Shown here: piece by piece, positions 57,976 through 64,000 of the stretch
Layout of the letters: every line of letters begins with the position of its first letter
Numbering within the stretch: position 1 is the stretch's first letter
Source of the DNA: Tetracladium setigerum
Lineage: Eukaryota; Ascomycota; Leotiomycetes; Helotiales
Direction of reading: 5' to 3'
NCBI GenBank assembly: GCA_031472005.1
Contig: PZJY01000007.1
Span: 558,001 to 622,000, forward strand
Length of the DNA: 64,000 bases
The notes under the pieces: generated by a model
What the model saw: the letters and a program-made list of their open reading frames with translations, nothing else
What the model was told of the DNA's origin: nothing
Database searches by the model: none
Translations under genes and position numbers: made by a program

Positions 57976-59616
57976 CTTGAAGATGAGAGATTATGTTTGG
58001 TTGGGGAATAAAGGAAGAGATCGAATCGTATTTTGTGGTGCTTCAGGAGGTGTTGTTTGTTGGAGGTTGTTGAAAGAAGAGACGCAGAGCGGGGAGTTTT
58101 TTGTAGGCGCCTGAATCCGCCCCTTTGTACTAGCCAAGATATTTCAATCCTGGATCACGCTAGCATATATAGTTACAAATACCAAAGTGAAGTGAACGAC
58201 TGAAAGGGGGCCGACGACAAACTTCATCATGTCAACAAAAGGCGAGCAAGCGGAAGTTGAAAAACCAACAAAAAGGACGAGACAAAAGAAACCAGTTCAA
58301 TTATGCGTAGAAACGTAGCATTTTCAACAGAAGCGCCTTCTCGAATTTTGAAAAACCAACAGTTGAGATAGTAAGGCAAGCTAAAAGCAAATACACATCT
58401 GCTATTCACTGCTTACCGTCCTTACTTTCTCCACACAGTTGCAGGAGAAGCCACCCACAACATCAGAATTCCTACCGAGATTCTCACCCAAATAAAACCC
58501 AAAAAGAGCTGCAAAGTGGATCGTTCCGCTTTTTCAAAATAAGCTTCATACAACCTTGCGTCAAACAGATTATCACGAAGCAAGGGATAAACCCGGGCTT
58601 CGGCTCCGTTCAGCTCATCAGAGCTTCCTTTTGGGTTTCCAGTATTGAGTATCGATTACATCCAGCTGATCGGTATCGCCTTTGGTCTACTTTTTTGATC
58701 GTCTGATCGCCGCCAGGATTGGCGAGAAGTGTGGTGCGCGCTCCAGAAGGCTTGCCCGCTCCGACCTCCCCCAATTAGATATTGCTCGTTGCGTATATAT
58801 ATCCACCACCAACATCCCAAATACAATCCACTTTTATCTGAAAGCTGGTCCAGATTTCTCCAAAGTGGATTACTGGATCAGGAGCCCGTAACTGTGTAGA
58901 TGTAGTAGCCGCGTCTACCGCTGCTTTTTGGTATTGACTTGGCTTCGATGACAAGTGTCGCGCTGGCGCTTTGGCAACCAGTCTGACAGGCACTGGCGGA
59001 GGAATGGAGGATGTGTCTTGTCCCCTCTTCCAATCAAGATCTTCTTCGAAGTCAATTTCGTATTTAAATATTCTACCTACATAAGCAACTTCCTTTGGCA
59101 GGTGTTGGTCGGAGGCCACTTTGAGTGTGGCGTTGTTGGTGTTGGAAAGTTCCTCCCGCTTCAAATATTTACCAATCGGTCCCTGGAACAACCAATAGGA
59201 ACATGCTTATTGTTTCAATTGGAATGGATCGACAGTTGGTAAGTTATTTTGCTGATGGTTAGATTGCACCATGCTGACAGGGCGGCTGGATAGCACAGGG
59301 GGGGTTATGCTACCGGCTTCGTTGTCTGGCACCCCTTGCTTTAGAGCTGCCAGGAATCATGGTTTTCAAGAACAATCGCTACAAAGCTATACGTACCAGG
59401 TAAATTGTTGGGAATTGGGAACATGGGGTGAAGCTGCACATGAAGTGCAAAGAAGGTCAAAATTGAGATGGTGTTGACTTAACAAGGAATCTCAGTTCTT
59501 CAATTTTACAAGCAGCAACGGCAATAAGTCGGTGTGGTTATAAAATTTTAGCAAAGCAGCAATTTATTTTGAACTAATCACATCTCATTACTTTTGATGC
59601 AACTATCTTCTCGAAT
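57976..59616. other. Intergenic; possible unassigned coding fragment on minus strand
   Basis: 1.6 kb between the peroxidase and the mannanase. A minus-strand open frame at 58775-59191 (about 140 codons, acidic middle, Pro/Ala tail) has no ATG and no recognised motif. It may be an exon of an unresolved gene. Confidence 0.4.
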
Positions 59617-60962
59617 CTAGTTCTTTGGAACCTTCTTTGCAGCCATCTTCTTCGCCATGCCGAAGCCCAACAGCTTATACTCCGTCTCATTATAAAAGAT
59701 TGCATTCTCATCTGGCAAGTTCTTCCACGGCACCGAGGTGTCATACGTCCCGAACTGCCAATACTGCTCAGTAGCAAGCCCAGTCTTGAGCAGAGTATCC
59801 TGCCAAGGCTTGATAATCACCGTGTGATTTCCAATCAACGGCGCACCATACTCCTCACAAACAATCGCCTTTCCAGTCTTGCGACCAATCTCATCGTGTT
59901 GCTCAATCCAAGTCGATCCCCACGTGTAGTTGTAACCCCACGCATGAGGCCATTGGTGGAAAGTGCCATAGTCGAGAGTCTTGATCTTGAGGTTCTCGAT
60001 GAAGTCAATTCCATCTTTGCCAATGTATCCTAGACTTCCATCGGCAGTTGATGGACTGTTCTTGGGCGTGAACCATCCCTCGTCACCGAGTGCCACCATG
60101 TGTTTCGAGTCCAAACTCTTGATGTACTTCGAGACATCTGTGGCCCACTTCGTGATAACTTCCGTTGGGCAGTGGTCGCATCTTGGCTCATTCCCAAGCT
60201 CCCAGGCGAAAATAGCAGAGGACTTCTTGTATCGGTTGACCACAAATTTAATCCAGTCTCTGTAGGCCTTCTGGGCTTGAGGATGGGTATAGAAATTCGT
60301 AGCGTTGTTACCAAAGGCTTTGGCATAGACGTTGGAGAGTCCACCATAATCGCCCCAGTTGTTGATGAAGGGGAGGACGAGGGCGACGTTAAGTTTTTCG
60401 GCTTTGTGAACAACGTAGTCGAGACGGTCAATTCCGTCTGGGCCGTAGTTGATGTATGATCCTGTGGAGTTGAGGAGTTGGAAGTAGACTAGGTTGGGGT
60501 CTTCGTTTGTGGATGGGGGAGGAGCGTTGACATCTCCGAAACCCCAGACACGGAGGATTTTGTAACCAGTCTATGGGGTGTCAATTGGTGAAATTGGAAG
60601 CATGGGGGAATGAAGTTACCTTTGCAACCTGACCGAAAGCAATATCAACATCTGAGTTCTTGCTCAGATGAGCCATCCACCATGCATTTGTTCCTGGACG
60701 CATTTAGTCTCACACCCAAATCCAGTATTCTGGGCTTTTTAGTCTTACCAGAGAAGTACTGTTTCTTGCCATTGAGTACAAAGAGTCTTCCATCGGTCTT
60801 TGCAAAGGGTCCAGGGTTCTTTCCAATTGAATACTGGGGAGCTGGGCCTTTGACTGAAGGTGGAAGAAGTAATCCCTTGACAGGACCAGTCTTAGGAGGA
60901 CTGGGAGTGGCAAATGCCTCCGCAGCTAAAGCAAGCGTAAAAGCCGAGGTGAAGAACTTCAT
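59617..60962 (-). CDS. Secreted GH5 endo-beta-1,4-mannanase
   Basis: Exons 60749-60962, 60620-60693 and 59617-60570 give 1,242 nt and 413 residues. The signal peptide MKFFTSAFTLALAAEAFA is followed by a Pro-rich linker and the start of the TIM barrel (FVLNGKKQYFSGTNAWWM). The general acid/base Glu is in FAWELGNEPRCDHC (about residue 224) and the nucleophile Glu in AIVCEEYGAP (about 335). HQWPHAWGYNYTWGSTWI holds the conserved His/Trp of subsite -1. This is the GH5 subfamily 7 pattern: it cleaves mannan and galactomannan in plant cell walls. No carbohydrate-binding module is present. All junctions are canonical and in frame. Confidence 0.93.
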
Positions 60963-62640
60963 CTTCTTGAATAATTGCAGAACGCAGCTCCAAAAATTAC
61001 TGCTTACTTGCAGACCTTAGGGAGCTGCTGCTTAACTTATATGAGAAAAAGTCCGGATAACTGCTCAATTGATGAGTATGCAATGGCACGCTCTGCCTTC
61101 GTACCTTTTCGTATAGCGTTACTTTCGTGCCTGCATCCCATTTTCGATCATCATGACATCCACTTTGCAGACGTAAACCTATAATTCAGCAAATAAACAA
61201 CCCAGAGTAATATACAATGCAATGTTGTTTTCGATGAGGCAAAAGGGGAGTTTAACCGAGCGGAATGAGGCTTTCCGCAGCACCAATGAAGACGATGAAC
61301 ATAGCGGGGGCTGAAGATTCCCCGCATGAAATTCAAGAGATATTCTTCGAAGGGGAGGGGAACGGGCGCAGAAGATCCGTTCCTGACGCCTTTGCCGTTA
61401 TGGTGCTTGATTTGGTGATTTCGAGGCTGAAAGCTATGCCAAAATATCAAGCCTGCGAACCGTCATGGCTAACGACGAGAAATCACTCTAAAAGTTAAAG
61501 ACCGAAAAAACCAACATAATGAAATATAAGAAAAGGTTTTCTCTGAATTTTGTCCATAATACTAGGCAGGTGCTTTTGTATACTGATAAAAACGCGGAGT
61601 CGAGCAACCCCGCATAGAACCCCGCTCCTGGGGAGAGGCAAAATCGACTGTATTTTTGATATCATCCAGGTGCTTAAAACACATGGAAGGATGGAATGGA
61701 ATTTGGCAGTATCGGTTGATTCTCCGGCTAAACCGGGATGAACACTCGAACATCAGATGAAGAACATGATTGACATGATATGGATGAGGAGCGCAACTCT
61801 GTGGACAAATTGTCACCTGCGTTTTTCAAGACTTTTGAAAACAAAGACCACTCGGCAAACAAAAAAAAACTCAAAAAAACTCGGAGGTATTCTAGGTGTA
61901 TGGAGCATGGCTCCCAGAACCATGGCCAATGCTGTGTTTTGGGCAACGGTTCCAGCAAGCTGGGCCAGCCAATGATACCAAAAATCAATGCGAAAAGAGG
62001 GTTTGTAAAAAGCAAACATAGATACGCGAAGATCATTGCCAAGAACAAGTAAGTCCTTCTTATCTCCCATGTACGGTAATCATCAGATAGTTCCCAAAAA
62101 TCATCAAAAGGCTCAACAACCAGAAGGCTGATTGATGCTTTTCACCTGATATTCCAAGGGAAAAAATATATGTGGTGTGGCGGCCTCCACCTTCCCGGTG
62201 TCGCCGGAATGTGGCGTGGTAGCTTTCCTGGTCTGACAATTGCAGGAAACTAGCGAGTCGAGCACTCATCCGTGATCTCGGTGAGGTAAGCCTCAGGTTT
62301 GAGAGTTTTGATAGTTACATTGCTGTATCATCCATCGATCTTGGGTTGTAGGTGAAAGATGAGTGAGAATCCAAAATGCCTCTTGTGTTGGAGTGAACAA
62401 AAATAGCAATAGCTACATGCCCAATCATTACGAGAAGAGATCCTTAGCTTTTGGCTACCCCCGGGCATAAAAATAGTCTCCACTGACGGCGACCGTTAGG
62501 TTACTGTACGGTAGTTCAAACCAATAGCGCAAACTCTGCCGACCCACCACACTCCGCCGACCCACCACACTCCACACACAAAAGAATGCATTTGAAAGTT
62601 TTTGGACATTCAAAAAGCGCAAAATGTCCAAAAAAGAATT
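60963..62640. other. Intergenic, no gene supported
   Basis: 1.7 kb. A minus-strand frame (61728-62048) is hydrophobic, but it has no motif and overlaps other frames, so it was not accepted. The right end holds the pol III terminator of the tRNA gene and a GCCGACCCACCACACTCC direct duplication near 62537-62573. Confidence 0.45.
62630..62635 (-). terminator. Pol III terminator of tRNA-Ala
   Basis: Six T on the minus strand, 5 nt beyond the tRNA 3' end. Confidence 0.75.
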
Positions 62641-62712
62641 GGACGGTGTGGGGATTGAACCCACGACCTCTCGCATGCAAAGCGAGCGATACTACCACTG
62701 ATCTAACCGCCC
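62641..62712 (-). tRNA. trnA-UGC: tRNA-Ala (anticodon TGC)
   Basis: The 72-nt minus-strand sequence folds as a full cloverleaf. The acceptor stem GGGCGGT pairs with ACCGTCC. The anticodon arm is CTCGC-TTTGCAT-GCGAG with anticodon TGC. The T-arm contains GGTTCAATCC (box B) and the D-arm TAGATCAGTGG (box A). There is no intron. A T6 terminator follows. Confidence 0.95.
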
Positions 62713-63248
62713 CATTTGGATTTGATGGATGAGCCAATGCTTATGTAGACCTAGATCAGTATCCAGAAAGTCAACATATGCCAAAAGCCGCACCCTGCTC
62801 TGTACGCAAAGTGAAATTCGACTTGAATCTCTGTCCAGAACGATTGTCATTGTTACACAAGTTAGATATCATCTTCAAAGGGGAGTGAGTGCTTGAGTGC
62901 CAGACTGCCAGGAGGTAAAGTCTATCCTTATTTCGTTTTGCCATTCAATTCCCAAGTCATATCCGTCTTATCTGCAAATCTACCACCAGAACTGGACACA
63001 CCGGAGTTTCAAACGGCTGTTATTGTCTTGTTATGGAATTAATCTACAATCACAGTTCCTCGATAATTATCGTGGTGGGCGGTGAGTTGAGTTTCCGGCT
63101 TGGATCCAAATACCCTTGGCCATGTAGATTTTTAACAAGCAAGCCAATTTCTCGATTTGGACTTTCCTGCATCAATCCACCGGCAGAGAAAACGGCATAT
63201 TCTCATCATCCTAGCAACAAGAGAACAATGCGTTTTATTAAGCATCAA
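62713..63248. other. Intergenic, no gene supported
   Basis: About 540 bp upstream of the tRNA gene; no motif-bearing frame. Confidence 0.45.
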
Positions 63249-63599
63249 TCAGCCTAGATAATATGGAGGCACAGTAGCTTGTTGGGTATGAGGCTCGTGT
63301 TCGACATACCATGGAGGGCCTTCATGATTGGTCAATTTAGCTCGCCTAATGTTTACATGCATCCACATGTGCACATCCAACTCATGCAACTTGACTTTTT
63401 CCACAACCTTGAACTTCTCATGAATCTTGTAGCTTCCCGCGCGGATAGAGGGAAAGTACTCCCCGCCATAATAGGGCCGCAAATTCGTTACTCTGAGGGT
63501 GGAATGTTTGCTCCGTGGTCTGGCGTTCGGCAGACCCAGAGATCAGCGTTGTCTGTGTGGACGGACCAGTTACCGGCCGGACATGATTGGAAATTCTAG
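63249..63599 (-). CDS. Candidate 3'-terminal exon of an unidentified protein, possible frameshift
   Basis: On the minus strand an acceptor-like TTCTAG at about 63599 precedes a coding-like frame (CPAGNWSVHTDNADLWVC...GANIPPSE) that ends in TAA. One base out of frame it continues as VTNLRPYYGGEYFPSIRAGSYKIHEKF...HMWMHVNIRRAKL to a stop at 63249. A single added base at the junction (about 63489-63492) joins the two. The protein family is not recognised and the 5' exons were not found. Confidence 0.35.
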
Positions 63600-64000
63600 A
63601 ACGAAGTATACAAGTTGTGTTGGTATCTTGTCTCAAACCTAGTTGTTATAGTGCTGAAAAAAAACAGATCAAAAAGTAGCAATTGCGCGTTATTGATTGC
63701 ATTTTTATGTGCGTAAGGTAACTGCCTGCCGAGGTACTGCAGTATATTAAAGCACGACACATAACCTACGACGCAGCATCCTCGCAACGATCCCTAACAA
63801 CCCACGTGGTTTAGCAGTCCACTGGTGAGGTACTGTAACTGTATGTACCGGTTGTGCATCTCTAAGCGGTTAGAAATGCTCGCCTCCCAACTTTCCCGTC
63901 ATGCGAGTCAGGAGTTTGCAGATCTCGATGCTCAACTCTTTTTTTTCACTGCCCGAACCATGCTACTTGGCACGAAACTGTCCGCACGGTTATCAACCCA
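63600..64000. other. Window end; holds a tRNA-like relic
   Basis: No protein gene supported. The segment contains the tRNA-like sequence at 63856-63935 followed by a T-run. Confidence 0.45.
63856..63946 (+). pseudogene. tRNA-like relic with pol III-type T-run
   Basis: GCATC (63856-63860) can pair with GATGC (63928-63932). AGC/GCT gives a D-stem, and CTCGC pairs with GCGAG around a 19-nt loop that could include a short intron. TAAGCGGTTAG resembles box A, but box B is degenerate (GTTTGCAGATC). A run of eight T follows at 63939-63946. The T-arm pairs poorly, so it is more likely a decayed tRNA or tRNA-derived element than an active gene. Confidence 0.3.

Noticed and set aside
58775..59191. About 140-codon minus-strand frame between peroxidase and mannanase
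   Set aside because: Looks partly coding but has no ATG and no identifiable partner exon; left as a note only.
61728..62048. Hydrophobic minus-strand frame (possible membrane protein)
   Set aside because: Hydrophobicity arises from A/T-rich sequence; no conserved motif and competing frames overlap it.

Overview
The window is nuclear DNA of a filamentous ascomycete. Introns are short (about 45-110 bp) with GT(A/G)AGT donors. Genes are spaced by 0.2-4 kb, and families such as Nst1, Rho2, HET, SidA, DUF1749 and chloroperoxidase are typical of Pezizomycotina. A leotiomycete (Helotiales) fits best, but that placement is inference from general protein similarity. Most ORFs in the sequence are shadows of about 20 real genes. 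Gene models here were built by hand from conserved motifs plus splice sites.

Layout. 1-3764 (-): partial Nst1-like stress protein. 5639-6584 (+): Rho2 GTPase with a 6-nt microexon. 7979-8804 (-): mitochondrial ribosomal protein mL40. 9458-10458 (+): DUF1749/SidJ-type hydrolase. 11598-14980 (+): secreted subtilase. 16927-18312 (-): F-box-like protein. 18835-20264 (-) and 20487-22002 (+): divergent ribosome-biogenesis pair SSF1/RRP3. 23629-24177 (-): Nudix hydrolase. 25294-27115 (-): AMID/AIF-like oxidoreductase. 28365-35429: siderophore locus with a SidI-like acyl-CoA ligase, a SidF-like acyltransferase and SidA ornithine monooxygenase. 39708-41906 (-): disrupted HET gene. 42112-43660 (+): class III CoA-transferase. 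44185-45736 (+): PHD protein. 49242-49878 (+): secreted Cys-rich, kexin-site protein. About 52669-53650 (+): zinc-finger-like protein. 54507-55751 (-): coiled-coil protein of unknown function. 56395-57975 (-): chloroperoxidase/peroxygenase. 59617-60962 (-): GH5 mannanase. 62641-62712 (-): tRNA-Ala(TGC).

The most coherent system is the siderophore locus. The ligase carries an N-terminal PTS2 nonapeptide, the acyltransferase ends in the PTS1 tripeptide SKL, and perfect ATCTGATAA (SreA-type GATA) sites flank all three genes. This matches the peroxisomal fusarinine/TAFC branch: SidA makes N5-hydroxyornithine, SidI makes mevalonyl-CoA and SidF acylates hydroxyornithine. SidH, the NRPS and transporters are not in the window.

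A second theme is quality. At least five single-base losses, nearly all in C/G homopolymers, break otherwise well-conserved genes. The spliced lengths become multiples of three only when one base is added back at each site. This looks more like homopolymer undercalling than gene decay. Non-coding structure includes a near-perfect 61-bp inverted repeat (54138-54279) and a tandem pair of hairpin elements (46726-46957).
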